A stretch of 64,000 bases of DNA from an uncultured Ruminococcus sp. (GTDB taxonomy: Bacteria; Bacillota; Clostridia; Oscillospirales; Ruminococcaceae). Location: contig CANQVA010000006.1 of assembly GCA_947627175.1 (NCBI GenBank), positions 1 through 64,000 on the forward strand, read 5' to 3'. The notes beneath the pieces were generated by a model. That model saw only the letters and a list, made by a program, of their open reading frames with translations. It was not told the origin of the DNA and searched no databases. Position 1 is the stretch's first letter. Each line of letters opens with the position of its first letter. The position numbers and the translations under genes were made by a program. This document shows positions 16,798 to 26,507 of this stretch, piece after piece.

Positions 16798-19419
16798 ATG
16801 GGTCTTACAGAAAAAGAAGCGGCGGAAAGACTAAAAGAAGAAGGCGAAAATGTTCTTGAAAACGGTAAAAAAACAAATCCAGCCGGGATATTTTTCAGAC
16901 AGTTCAAGGACATAATGGTGATGATTCTGCTTGGTGCAACAGTCATTTCGGTTTTCCTCGGTGAAATTTCAGATGCTGTAACAATAATACTTATAGTTCT
17001 TTTAAATGCAATACTTGGTTTTATTCAGGAATACAGGACTGAACGAACGCTTGAAACGCTTAAATCAATGACTTCCCCGACTGCTAAATGTTACCGTGAC
17101 GGAGTATTAAAAGAAATAGATGCTTCATCACTCGTTACCGATGATGTTATTGAACTTGAGGCAGGCGACCGTATACCTGCCGACTGTGTTGTTCTGAAAT
17201 CATTCGGATTCTTTGCAGATGAATCAATACTTACAGGAGAATCGGAGGCAGTCGCAAAAATTGCAGGTCTTACAAATGATACTGATAATTCGCTGAACAA
17301 GGAAAATATTGTCTACTGCGGAACTTCTGCAACAAAAGGCGTTTGCCGTGCAAGAGTAATCGCAACGGGAAAACGTTCACAAATGGGAAGAATTTCCGAA
17401 ATGCTTACAGATATAAGCGACGAAATGACACCATTGCAGAAACGTCTTGCCGAACTCGGAAAAGTAGTTGCTGTTATATGTCTTGTTGTATGCGTTGCAG
17501 TTTTCACGGCGGGAGTGATGAGGGGCGAAGATGTTTTTGAAATGCTTATGACAGGTATAACAATTGCAATCGCTGCAATACCTGAGGGACTTCCGGCAAC
17601 AGTGACAATTGCCCTTGCACTTGCTGTAAATCGTATGCTGAAACAGAAAGCACTTGTAAACAGACTTCACAGCGTAGAAACATTAGGCTGTACTTCTGTA
17701 ATATGTTCTGACAAAACAGGAACGATAACTGAAAATAAAATGACTGTAACTGAATTGAGTACAGTCGGGGAGAGTTATTATTTCAGCGGTATGGGCTATC
17801 GTATAAACGGCGGACTTACAAAAGGCAATGAAAATATTTCAGTAAATCCTAATAATGAAAAATCACTTACAGAGGCTCTCAGATGCGGTGTTATATGTTC
17901 AACTGCATCTATCAGCACACCAAAACAGCCTAAAAACCGCAACAGGGGAAACCTCACAGGAAAAGGCGAATGGCAAGTTACAGGAGACCCCACGGAAATA
18001 GCTCTTCTGATTTCCGCCGCTAAAGCAGGTATAACAAAGCCGTCACTTGAAATGACTTTCCGAAAACTTGACGAATACCCATTCGACAGCGAAACAAGAT
18101 TCATGGCAGTACATTGTGCCGTATCTTCCGAAAAGAGAATATATTTCAAGGGTGCGGAAGAAGTTATTTTGCCGAGATGTACTATGTATATGGACAGTAA
18201 CGGCGAACTTAAACAAATAACGCCAAAAATCAGAAATGACATTTCAAGAAAAGTAATTGAAATGTCTGATAAGGCTTTGAGAGTTCTTGCACTTGCTTTT
18301 TGCGTTTCCGATACCCTTGAACCAAATCATGGCAATCTTATATTTCTTGGTATTGCAGGAATGATTGACCCGCCACGAGAAGAGGCTAAAACAGCTATAA
18401 GAAAATGTTCAAGTGCATCTGTTAAAACTGTTATGATAACAGGCGACCACATAAACACAGCCGTTGCAATTGCAAAAAAAGCCGGTTTGCTCAAAGGCGG
18501 AAAAGCCATGACCGGGGCGGAACTTGACAAAATAAGCGATGAGGAACTTGACCGCATAATACATAAATATACAGTCTTTGCAAGAGTAGAACCAATTCAT
18601 AAACTCCGTATAGTCCGCAGTTTCAAACGGCGTGGGGAAATAGTTACAATGACTGGCGACGGCGTAAACGATGCACCTGCCATAAAAGAAGCAGATGTCG
18701 GCGTTGCAATGGGAATAACAGGCACAGACGTTACAAAACAGGCGGCTGACGTTATACTGCTTGATGATAATCTTGCAACACTTGTAAACGCAGTTGAACA
18801 AGGTCGATGCGTATATTCAAACATCAGAAAATTTGTGCGTTATCTTCTTTCATGCAATATAGGCGAAGTTCTGACGATGTTTGTCGGTATACTAATGGGT
18901 ATGCCTGTTGTATTACTTCCCGTGCAGATACTTCTTGTGAATCTCGTTACAGACGGACTTCCGGCAATAGCTCTCGGTCTTGAACCGCCTGAAAATGATA
19001 TAATGACAAAACCACCCAGAAAGTCAACAGAAGGTTTTTTCTCCGATGGTCTTATGACAAAAATAATTTTCAGGGGCATATTCATAGGGCTTTCAACTCT
19101 TGCATCTTTCGCAGTAACAATGCGTTCGGGCGGTAGTATCGAAGCAGGACGGACAGCCGCACTGATTACACTCGTAATGTCACAGCTTATACACGTCTTT
19201 GAATGCAAATCAGAAACAAAGTCACTCTTCAAAATAAATCTTTTCAACAATATAAAACTTATTCTTGCCGTACTCGTATCATTCGGTGCATTGGCGGCAT
19301 CTGTATTAGTTCCGCAATTGCAGACCGTTTTTGAAACAGTAACACTTACTTCACAACAACTTCTTATAGCACTCGGATTCAGTGCAATAATACCGATAAT
19401 AAACGGAATATTTCGGTAG
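16798..19419 (+). CDS. Calcium-translocating P-type ATPase
   Basis: An 873-residue type IIA-like cation pump that probably exports Ca2+. Domains in order: N-terminal cation ATPase domain; actuator with ILTGESEAV; transmembrane PEGLPATVTIALALAV with the ion-binding Glu; the phosphorylation motif CSDKTGTITENK; nucleotide domain; hinge MTGDGVNDAPAIKEADVG; and C-terminal helices with NLVTDGLPAIALG. The start is the ATG after AAAGGAAG, ten codons inside the longer frame. A second, different Ca2+ pump lies at 41.8 kb. It stands alone between mazF and spoVAD. Confidence 0.93.
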   Translation: MGLTEKEAAERLKEEGENVLENGKKTNPAGIFFRQFKDIMVMILLGATVISVFLGEISDAVTIILIVLLNAILGFIQEYRTERTLETLKSMTSPTAKCYRDGVLKEIDASSLVTDDVIELEAGDRIPADCVVLKSFGFFADESILTGESEAVAKIAGLTNDTDNSLNKENIVYCGTSATKGVCRARVIATGKRSQMGRISEMLTDISDEMTPLQKRLAELGKVVAVICLVVCVAVFTAGVMRGEDVFEMLMTGITIAIAAIPEGLPATVTIALALAVNRMLKQKALVNRLHSVETLGCTSVICSDKTGTITENKMTVTELSTVGESYYFSGMGYRINGGLTKGNENISVNPNNEKSLTEALRCGVICSTASISTPKQPKNRNRGNLTGKGEWQVTGDPTEIALLISAAKAGITKPSLEMTFRKLDEYPFDSETRFMAVHCAVSSEKRIYFKGAEEVILPRCTMYMDSNGELKQITPKIRNDISRKVIEMSDKALRVLALAFCVSDTLEPNHGNLIFLGIAGMIDPPREEAKTAIRKCSSASVKTVMITGDHINTAVAIAKKAGLLKGGKAMTGAELDKISDEELDRIIHKYTVFARVEPIHKLRIVRSFKRRGEIVTMTGDGVNDAPAIKEADVGVAMGITGTDVTKQAADVILLDDNLATLVNAVEQGRCVYSNIRKFVRYLLSCNIGEVLTMFVGILMGMPVVLLPVQILLVNLVTDGLPAIALGLEPPENDIMTKPPRKSTEGFFSDGLMTKIIFRGIFIGLSTLASFAVTMRSGGSIEAGRTAALITLVMSQLIHVFECKSETKSLFKINLFNNIKLILAVLVSFGALAASVLVPQLQTVFETVTLTSQQLLIALGFSAIIPIINGIFR

Positions 19420-19487
19420 TGAAAAAAATGTATATTATAGTTCCGTCGTGAAATAATATCCGTATAATATTACGGAGGTTATTAAAA

Positions 19488-20498
19488 ATGGCTGATTATA
19501 TTTCACAAGGTGTTTTCAGACTTGCAAGTTCAGTAAAAATTGAGAGTTTTTCCGCCGTTGTAGGTTCAAAAGAGGGTAAAGGTCCCCTCGGGAAATATTT
19601 TGACAAAATAATTGAAGATAGTCATTTCGGTAAAGATTCATGGGAAAAAGCCGAAAGCAGATTCCAGCTTGAAGCCGTAAGTCTTGCTGTTCAGAAAGCC
19701 GGAATAACTAAAGAAGACATTGACGTTATATGTTCGGGAGACCTTATAAATCAATGTATCGGCTCAACTTATGGATTGCGTGAACTCGAAATACCGTTTT
19801 TAGGGCTTTACGGTGCTTGTTCAACAATGGCTGAGGGTTTAATCATATCTTCACTTCTTACTGAAAACAACGTCGCAAAACGTGCAATAGCTGTTACATC
19901 ATCTCATTTTTCAACGGCAGAAAGACAATTCCGTTTTCCTCTTTCATATGGGGGACAGCGTACACCAACAGCACAATGGACTTGTACAGCGTCGGGTGCT
20001 GTGGTACTTTCAAAAGATACGGGAGTTATTGAAGTTGTCGGCGGTTGCATCGGTAAAATAACTGATATGGGCATAAACGATATAAATAATATGGGAAGTG
20101 CAATGGCTCCCGCTGCTGCTGAAACAGTAAAGCGTTATCTCACTGCGACAAATACAGTCCCTGCGGATTATGATTATATTGTTACGGGAGATTTAGGCGT
20201 TGTCGGTAGTAAACTTATTATAGAATTTTTACAGAAACAAGACATTGATATTTCATCACAGCACCGTGACTGCGGTTGTATGATTTTCGACAATGAAAAC
20301 CAAGATACACATTGCGGTGGTTCGGGCTGTGGTTGCAGTGCAAGTACACTGTGCGGTTATTTTCTCCCCATGCTTGAAAGCGGAAAAGCAAAGAATATTC
20401 TGTTCATTGCAACAGGTGCGTTAATGTCGCCTATGTCGCTACAGCAAGGAGAGTCAATACCATCAATTGCACATCTTGTACATTTAAGAAAGGAATAG
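19488..20498 (+). CDS. spoVAD: Stage V sporulation protein AD
   Basis: Inner-membrane-associated thiolase-fold protein that binds dipicolinic acid and is needed for its uptake into the spore. The 336-residue protein reads VKIESFSAVVGSKEGKGPLG and has the family stretches LYGACSTMAEG and SHRDCGCMIFD-like HRDCGCMIFD, plus the glycine/cysteine-rich GGSGCGCSAS. ACGGAGGTT precedes the ATG. spoVAE follows 7 bp later, but spoVAC, usually just upstream, is absent. Its presence implies that the organism or its ancestors make spores. Confidence 0.94.
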   Translation: MADYISQGVFRLASSVKIESFSAVVGSKEGKGPLGKYFDKIIEDSHFGKDSWEKAESRFQLEAVSLAVQKAGITKEDIDVICSGDLINQCIGSTYGLRELEIPFLGLYGACSTMAEGLIISSLLTENNVAKRAIAVTSSHFSTAERQFRFPLSYGGQRTPTAQWTCTASGAVVLSKDTGVIEVVGGCIGKITDMGINDINNMGSAMAPAAAETVKRYLTATNTVPADYDYIVTGDLGVVGSKLIIEFLQKQDIDISSQHRDCGCMIFDNENQDTHCGGSGCGCSASTLCGYFLPMLESGKAKNILFIATGALMSPMSLQQGESIPSIAHLVHLRKE

Positions 20499-20505
20499 AA
20501 AAAAT

Positions 20506-20859
20506 ATGATTATAAAAGCCTTTATAGTAGGGGGAATAATATGTGCCATAGGACAGCTCCTGATTGACTATACAAAACTGACACCCGCACGCATATTGAC
20601 ATCTTTTGTAGTTGCAGGGGTAATATTATCAGCACTCGGAATATATAAACCGCTTGTTGACTTTGCCGGTGCAGGTGCATCTGTTCCGCTTACAGGATTC
20701 GGTCATCTTCTCGCCGAGGGAGTACGGAAAGCAATTTCACGTGACGGATTTCTGGGAATATTCACAGGCGGTATGACCTCAGCCGCCGCCGGAATAACTG
20801 TCGCATTGCTTGCCGGTCTATCCGCAGCAGCAGTATTTAAACAAAAAGATAAAAATTGA
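20506..20859 (+). CDS. spoVAE: Stage V sporulation protein AE
   Basis: A 117-residue integral membrane protein with about four helices, including FIVGGIICAIGQLLIDYTKL and GITVALLAGLSAAAVF, and the conserved AGAGASVPLTGFGHLLAEG. It is part of the SpoVA channel that moves dipicolinate across the inner spore membrane. It is placed 7 bp after spoVAD and clearly in the same operon. It is followed by a bidirectional terminator. Confidence 0.93.
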   Translation: MIIKAFIVGGIICAIGQLLIDYTKLTPARILTSFVVAGVILSALGIYKPLVDFAGAGASVPLTGFGHLLAEGVRKAISRDGFLGIFTGGMTSAAAGITVALLAGLSAAAVFKQKDKN

Positions 20860-20873
20860 TATAAAAGATAGAA

Positions 20874-20903
20874 AAAACGCCCTCCGAAAAGAGAGCGTTT
20901 TTC
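20874..20903. terminator. Bidirectional terminator
   Basis: AAAACGCCCTC and GAGAGCGTTTT form a stem with one mismatch, with A-rich and T-rich flanks, so it can serve spoVAE on the plus strand and the coiled-coil pair on the minus strand. Confidence 0.75.
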
Positions 20904-20960
20904 GTTAAAATTATTGGAGATTGATATTGGAGATAGATAGCTTTTTGTATTATCTTAGAT

Positions 20961-22043
20961 TTAGTTTTTGTCAAGATTGCTGAGAATCTTAACACCGCCC
21001 GTAGACTGAACAGTCTGCATATAGAGTTTGTTGCTTTCTTCATATGCCTTGTCAAGTTTTTCCTGAATAGCATTCTTTTCAAGAAGTACTGCATCATAAT
21101 CAGCTTTCAAGCGGTCAATCTGTTTCTGAAGTGACTGAACAGCAACTTCTGCATCTTTCTTTGCCATATTAGTTTTATAGCCGTGTTCTTTGCCGAGTTC
21201 TTTTTCTTTAGCCTCTTCACCCTCATGCATAGCCTTTTCAATAAGCTGAGGAATTTCCTCAATTTTCGCCTGAAGTTCAGCAACGAGTTCAGCTTTGCCG
21301 TCAATATCCGCCTGAAGTGTTGTGATTTCTTCCTTTACATCGGCAATAGCCTCTTCACGTCTTGCAAGTTCATCAGACCACAAGTCGTCTTCTTCTTTCC
21401 ATGTTTTAGTGAGTTTATAGCGGTATTCTTCTTCTTCTTTACTTCTTTGAAGAGCGAGTTCTTCTTTTTGTCTGATAATTTTTTCATCTGCCTCTTGTGA
21501 AAGTGCAGTTGCCTTTTCAAGTCTTTCCTGACTGCTTACAGCGAGTTTTTCAGCGGATTCTGCCAATTTTTTATTAAGTTCTTCTTTCTGCTGTGTGTGT
21601 GATTCCTCTTGTAAAATATTTTTCTTCTTGTATTCGTTAATCATGTTGACGAACTTTACAAGTTCTCCCTCAATGGCAACGAGTTCGGAATACTCTTGTT
21701 TTTTGAGTTTCTTTGCGGTGTTCAGGGCTTCAATTTCGTCCCTGATTTCAGATTTCAGGTATTTCAAATCATCTTCCTCCTCTATGGATAAACGGACGGA
21801 ATTTTTCACGGCTTTTACAGGAACGTCAACAGTTTCCGTCTTTTTTTCTTCAACTGTCGGGACTTCCCTTGTTGTTTGTGCGGGGGATTTATTGCTTTCA
21901 AGAAGTTTTATTGCGTTCAGAATGTCTGCTTTTGTACTCTTAACGCCAATACCCTTAGCCCCTGCCGGAACAACACTTACTTCCGAAACAAGCCGTTTAT
22001 ATTCCTCCAAAAGTTCTTGTTTTGTGTTTTTTTCGCTAATCAT
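20961..22043 (-). CDS. Coiled-coil protein B, paralogue of its upstream neighbour
   Basis: A 360-residue protein of unknown function. The first 45 residues form a small helical domain (KQELLEEYKRLVSEVSVVPAG...), followed by a Pro/Thr-rich linker and long heptad-repeat coiled coils from about residue 85 to 330. The C-terminus carries a motif shared with the neighbouring gene: EG-EAKEKELGKEHGY, then coiled coil, then TVQSTGGVKILSNL. The start is the ATG after GAAAGGAAGG. No signal peptide, so it is cytoplasmic. A structural or scaffold role is only a guess. Confidence 0.8.
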   Translation of the reverse strand: MISEKNTKQELLEEYKRLVSEVSVVPAGAKGIGVKSTKADILNAIKLLESNKSPAQTTREVPTVEEKKTETVDVPVKAVKNSVRLSIEEEDDLKYLKSEIRDEIEALNTAKKLKKQEYSELVAIEGELVKFVNMINEYKKKNILQEESHTQQKEELNKKLAESAEKLAVSSQERLEKATALSQEADEKIIRQKEELALQRSKEEEEYRYKLTKTWKEEDDLWSDELARREEAIADVKEEITTLQADIDGKAELVAELQAKIEEIPQLIEKAMHEGEEAKEKELGKEHGYKTNMAKKDAEVAVQSLQKQIDRLKADYDAVLLEKNAIQEKLDKAYEESNKLYMQTVQSTGGVKILSNLDKN

Positions 22044-22072
22044 GTAAACCTTCCTTTCAGGAAACAACGGTA

Positions 22073-23068
22073 TTATTTCTTGCCGGGATTGCCGTTATAT
22101 TGGCGGTTGTCCGCATTGAGAATATTTATTCCGCCGATTGAACGAACAGTATCGCTTGTAAGCTGACGGCTTTCAGCGTTGCACTTGTCAAGTTTCTGAG
22201 AGAGAGCCTCTTTCTCTGCACAGAGTGCATTATATTTTTCCTGAAGTGCATTAAGTTCATCTTTAAGTTCGTCAATCTTATTCTGATTCTCTTTATCTGC
22301 CATCCACTTGTGATAGCCGTATTCTTTATTAAGTTCTTTTTCCTTTGCTGCTGCACCCTCTTCTTTAGCTTTTTCAAGCAAGTCGGGGATATAGTCAACT
22401 TGTTCCTGCTTACTCTGAATTTCATGCAGTTTGTCAAGACAACTCTGTTTTTCCTCCTGAACTTCCTTTTCTCTGATTTGAAGTGCATTTTCACGTTCTG
22501 CAACGGCTTTTTCTCTTTCCTCTTTTTCAAGCTTTCTGGCACGTTTCAGCTGATATGTAAATTCTTCCTTTTCACGTTCAGCTTCCTGCCTGGAAGAAGC
22601 AACCTTTTCAGCCGTTTTCTGTTGGATTTCCTCAACCTGTGCATCTGCCTTTGCGGATTCCTCGTCAAGCTGTTCCTGCTTTTCCTTTTCTTCCTGCATA
22701 AGTTCATCTCTGAAAAGTTCGTCCTGTGTTCTGAGTTCTTCCGAAAATTGCTTTTCAACTGCCTGCATTGCCTGCTTTACAGCCTGCATTCCAAATTCTT
22801 CCACATCAACGCCGTAGAGTTTGTGAAGTTGTTCTTTTTCCTTTCCAATCATTTCAAGAAGTTCGGCATACTCTGCTGTAACTTCATCGCTGAGAATTTC
22901 CCTGCTGAGAACACCCTCTGCAAGAGTAAACATTTTTTCAGTTTTTTCACGCTCTGTTATACTTGCCGGTGTTTCAAGCAAACGGGCATTCGCCTGAATT
23001 GCTGAGAGTTCTTGTGCATAGGATTCAGAAATATAATCCTTAGCACTTTTTTTGTTGTCTAAAACCAT
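22073..23068 (-). CDS. Coiled-coil protein A, unknown
   Basis: A 331-residue, Glu/Lys/Gln-rich protein. A helical N-terminal segment (residues 1-110) precedes a nearly uninterrupted coiled coil (about 110-310). The tail repeats the motif of its downstream paralogue: AKEKELNKEYGY, heptads, then TVRSIGGINILNAD. AGGAGCGTATGTC provides the start. The two genes are 29 bp apart and certainly cotranscribed. Both are cytoplasmic by sequence. Nothing nearby reveals the function. Confidence 0.8.
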   Translation of the reverse strand: MVLDNKKSAKDYISESYAQELSAIQANARLLETPASITEREKTEKMFTLAEGVLSREILSDEVTAEYAELLEMIGKEKEQLHKLYGVDVEEFGMQAVKQAMQAVEKQFSEELRTQDELFRDELMQEEKEKQEQLDEESAKADAQVEEIQQKTAEKVASSRQEAEREKEEFTYQLKRARKLEKEEREKAVAERENALQIREKEVQEEKQSCLDKLHEIQSKQEQVDYIPDLLEKAKEEGAAAKEKELNKEYGYHKWMADKENQNKIDELKDELNALQEKYNALCAEKEALSQKLDKCNAESRQLTSDTVRSIGGINILNADNRQYNGNPGKK

Positions 23069-23374
23069 GACATACGCTCCTTTTTTAAAAATTTTTGTTT
23101 TGTGCCTGTTTTTCTTTCCTTTTGCCTTATTATATCATTCCAGATGTTCAAAAGTTATACAACTGGAAAATTTTTTTCATAAAATTTCTGAACTTTTTTC
23201 GTTTTATTTTTAAATATATTATATTTTTTAATTTAATATAAATCAGATAAAAAATAATAAAGTCTGACTGTAATTAAAAATAGTACAAGCAAAATTCAAT
23301 CAATCTTTTATTATATTGTAACATAATATTTTTATGTTGTCAATAGTTTTTGTAGTTATTTTATATAAATAACT

Positions 23375-23394
23375 AAAAAAAAAAAAAAAAAAAA
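23375..23394. repeat. 20-base poly(A) tract
   Basis: An uninterrupted run of 20 A in the 637-bp gap between the coiled-coil pair and the lipoprotein gene. The rest of that gap (23069-23577) is very AT-rich, with no gene or recognised site. Confidence 0.85.
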
Positions 23395-23577
23395 GTGTTA
23401 ATTTTGCACAATCGAATTTATAAACAATTTCAATACTATCCGACAAATACCGACATGATTTTACATTGTTTCCCTGCTTTTCTGCATAAAAACATTCAAA
23501 CAAAAAGCAATGAAAATTAGCAAAAATTCACAATAATTTATATTATATACCTATTATATTATTTATAGAAAAAAGCC

Positions 23578-23606
23578 TTGACATATGTAAAATATTATGA
23601 TATAAT
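23578..23606 (+). promoter_or_regulatory. Perfect promoter of the lipoprotein-GGDEF operon
   Basis: TTGACA (23578-23583) and TATAAT (23601-23606) are separated by 17 bp. Transcription would start near 23613, leaving a 5' leader of about 90 nt that contains an (ATT)9 microsatellite. Confidence 0.85.
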
Positions 23607-23642
23607 AAATGTAGGTTTAAAGAAATTTGTATAATTGCACAA

Positions 23643-23669
23643 ATTATTATTATTATTATTATTATTATT
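23643..23669. repeat. (ATT)9 microsatellite in a 5' leader
   Basis: Nine perfect ATT units, 27 bp, lie between the promoter and the ribosome binding site of the substrate-binding lipoprotein gene. Slippage here would change leader length. Confidence 0.9.
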
Positions 23670-23705
23670 GCATATTTGACAAAATACATGAGAGGAGTTT
23701 TATAT

Positions 23706-25061
23706 ATGAACTTTAAAAAATTTTGTTTTGTTCCTGCTGTTGTTCTCGCATTGACTATGACTTCATGCGGTTCGGGAAGTATCAAAAATGAAGATAAAAA
23801 ATCAGCAGATTATGCATCACTTGAACTCGGTTCAAGTTTCACTGACCTGAAAGCTAAAATCAGTGTTGTAACTTGTCGTACTGACCTTATAGACGATAAC
23901 CCCGATATACGTGATTTTAACGACTATACGGCTGAATTTAATGCAATGTATCCAAATATAGAAGTATCATATGAGGGAATAACAGATTATGACGTTGATA
24001 TGAGTACACGTCTTAATAATGCCGACTGGGACGTTTGCTTTATACCAAGTTCAACGCCTAAATCGGAATTTTCCAAATATTTTGAACCTTTTTTCAAACT
24101 CGATGAATACAAAGATAAATACGAATTTATAGATGCACAAGTTTACGACGGTCTTGTTTATGGTATACCATGTCAGGGAAACAGTCAGGGAATTGTATAT
24201 AATAAGAGAATCTTTGAAGAAGCAGGCGTTACGGAAATACCGAAAACCCCCGACGAATTTATAGATGCACTCCACAAAATAAAAGATAATACAGATGCTA
24301 TCCCGCTTTATACAAACTATGCCGCACGTTGGACTATGGGTGCATGGGATTATTATTGTTTCGGCGGTGCTACAGGAAATCCCGATTATCACCAGGTTAT
24401 GGCGAAAATGGAAAATCCTTTTTCAGAGGGAACAGCTCATTATCAGGTATACAGCATACTTTACAGAGCCGTTGCCGAAAAACTTATTGAAGATGACCCA
24501 TATAATACTAACTGGGAAATGTGTAAAGCAAGAATAAACAACGGCGAAATTGCTTGTATGGCTCTCGGAACGTGGGCTATCCCGCAAATGAAAGATGCAG
24601 GCGACCACCCCGACGATATAAGTTATATGCCGTTCCCCGTAACAGTAGACGGTGTTCAATATGCAACTGCCGCCGGTGACTATGGTTACGGAATAAATAA
24701 AAAGTCATCTGATGATGAAAAACTCGCCGCTGAATTGTATGTAAAATTTATGACGGAAAAGTCACATTTTGCTTATGACCAAGGCTGTATTCCGATTGTA
24801 AAAGGTGAAGAATACCCCGATGCATTCGCAGACTTTGAGGGCGTTGAACTCGTAAAGGATAATGTTGTAGGTGAGGGCAAAACAGATTATTATAACCTTG
24901 TAAATACTTCTTCCGGACTTAATCTCGAATCAGATTCGGAACACGTTATTTCAATCGTTGATGCAGCATATGAGGGTACAAAGGAATTTGACGAAATTAT
25001 GGACGAATGGAATGAAGCATGGAGTAAAGGTCAAAAAGAAAATAATATAGAAACAGAATAA
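23706..25061 (+). CDS. Extracellular solute-binding lipoprotein (sugar ABC type)
   Basis: A 451-residue family 1 solute-binding protein. Residues 1-21 are a lipoprotein signal ending in LTMTSC, with Cys21 as the lipidation site. The mature part has the typical two-lobe arrangement: VYGIPCQGNSQGIVYNKRIFEEAGV near the hinge and AAGDYGYGINKKSSDDEKLAAELYVKFM towards the C-terminus. The start after GAGAGGAG is preferred over the upstream in-frame codons. No permease or ATPase gene is adjacent; a membrane GGDEF gene follows 31 bp later. It may feed ligand information to that sensor rather than to a transporter. Confidence 0.9.
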   Translation: MNFKKFCFVPAVVLALTMTSCGSGSIKNEDKKSADYASLELGSSFTDLKAKISVVTCRTDLIDDNPDIRDFNDYTAEFNAMYPNIEVSYEGITDYDVDMSTRLNNADWDVCFIPSSTPKSEFSKYFEPFFKLDEYKDKYEFIDAQVYDGLVYGIPCQGNSQGIVYNKRIFEEAGVTEIPKTPDEFIDALHKIKDNTDAIPLYTNYAARWTMGAWDYYCFGGATGNPDYHQVMAKMENPFSEGTAHYQVYSILYRAVAEKLIEDDPYNTNWEMCKARINNGEIACMALGTWAIPQMKDAGDHPDDISYMPFPVTVDGVQYATAAGDYGYGINKKSSDDEKLAAELYVKFMTEKSHFAYDQGCIPIVKGEEYPDAFADFEGVELVKDNVVGEGKTDYYNLVNTSSGLNLESDSEHVISIVDAAYEGTKEFDEIMDEWNEAWSKGQKENNIETE

Positions 25062-25092
25062 AATAACTAATATAACAAAAAGGAGAACATCG

Positions 25093-26502
25093 ATGAAAAT
25101 CGAATCACACAAAAAAGGCAGTGTGGCGTTTGGCGGTAAAAGTCTTATTTCCACAATGATTCTGTTTCTATGCATCGCAATAATCTCTGTATTGCTCTCT
25201 GTCAGCCTTAATAAACTCGCAGAAAAACAATGCTATTCTATTCTTACTTCCTCAACTAATGTCGCTTTAAATAACGTTGAAAGCAATTTCCGAAGTGATA
25301 GAAACTCTCTCCGTATGCTCTCCCGTGTAGTTGCCTTTGAAAATGACCTTCAGTCTGATGCAACAAATCATTTACTTACAACATATGATGTAAGCAGTAT
25401 GGTTGTAAATATCGCTATAATTACACCCGACGGCACTATTATGCCGGTGAGAGGTGAAAAAATGTCATCTGAAGGCATAATGGATTTTGAAGAAGAAAAA
25501 AGACACGGCGAACATATGAGCGGACTTTTTCCGTCTTTGAGTAATTCAAAGACAAATGTTATACGCAGTTTTGTGCCTGTTAAAAAAAGTGGAAAAATTG
25601 CAGCAATTCTTTTTATAGAAATGAGTCCGTCCGCTATTGCAAACGCATGGAAACCCGATATATATGACGGTGCGGCTGATTTTTGCATAATAGACAGAGA
25701 TACGGGCGATTTTATTGTAGATAGCCGTGAAGAATCAGTCAGCAATATTTCTGAACTCAACGACAATTCGCTTTCCGACAGTCTTATTAACGGCGATACG
25801 GGTTTTATAGAAATGGAATCAGAATCGGGCGATAATATTTTTGTATCGTATATTCCTATGGAAATAGCAAACTGGGAACTTATGATAACTGCTAAAAAAT
25901 CAGATGTTTTTTCATTCGTCAATCAGATGAGAAAATCAATGTATATATTCTTTTTCAGCGGTGCTGCTATAGTTTTGTGTTATCTTCTCTGGCTTTTGTA
26001 CAGTAACCACCGTTCTATACTTGCAGCAGAAAAGAGTGCAAATATAGATGTTCTTACAGGATTGCAGAACAGAAACCGTTACGAAACTTTCTGTAAAGGT
26101 CTTGAAAAAGAACGTAAGGGAACTATATGTATATATATCGATGCAAACGGTCTGCATGAAATAAATAATACACAAGGTCATCTTGCGGGCGACAGAATGC
26201 TGAGATTTATTGCAGATGCACTTAAAATAAAATTCGGAGAAGACAGCGTTTACCGTATAGGCGGAGATGAATTTGTCGTATTCTGTCAGGAAAGCAAAAA
26301 AAATAAAATCGAAAAAATGCTTGACAGTATCCATGAGGAAATGGCAAGAAATAATTACCATATATCGGCAGGTTATACAGTCTGTGATTCGTCTATGACA
26401 GTTAATGAACTTATAAAATCAGCTGAAACAAAAATGTATGAGGCAAAAAAGAAGTACTACGAAAGTATCGGAAAAGAAGTAAGAAATGCACAACAACAGT
26501 AA
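25093..26502 (+). CDS. Membrane sensor diguanylate cyclase (GGDEF)
   Basis: A 469-residue protein. A transmembrane helix near residues 17-38 is followed by an extracellular Cache-like sensor of about 240 residues, a second helix (MYIFFFSGAAIVLCYLLWLLY), then a GGDEF domain with the intact motif YRIGGDEFVVF. The inhibitory RxxD site expected just before it is absent (FGED instead). It should make c-di-GMP from GTP without that product brake. The ribosome binding site is AAAGGAG. It is cotranscribed with the solute-binding lipoprotein. Confidence 0.93.
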   Translation: MKIESHKKGSVAFGGKSLISTMILFLCIAIISVLLSVSLNKLAEKQCYSILTSSTNVALNNVESNFRSDRNSLRMLSRVVAFENDLQSDATNHLLTTYDVSSMVVNIAIITPDGTIMPVRGEKMSSEGIMDFEEEKRHGEHMSGLFPSLSNSKTNVIRSFVPVKKSGKIAAILFIEMSPSAIANAWKPDIYDGAADFCIIDRDTGDFIVDSREESVSNISELNDNSLSDSLINGDTGFIEMESESGDNIFVSYIPMEIANWELMITAKKSDVFSFVNQMRKSMYIFFFSGAAIVLCYLLWLLYSNHRSILAAEKSANIDVLTGLQNRNRYETFCKGLEKERKGTICIYIDANGLHEINNTQGHLAGDRMLRFIADALKIKFGEDSVYRIGGDEFVVFCQESKKNKIEKMLDSIHEEMARNNYHISAGYTVCDSSMTVNELIKSAETKMYEAKKKYYESIGKEVRNAQQQ

Positions 26503-26507
26503 AAAAT

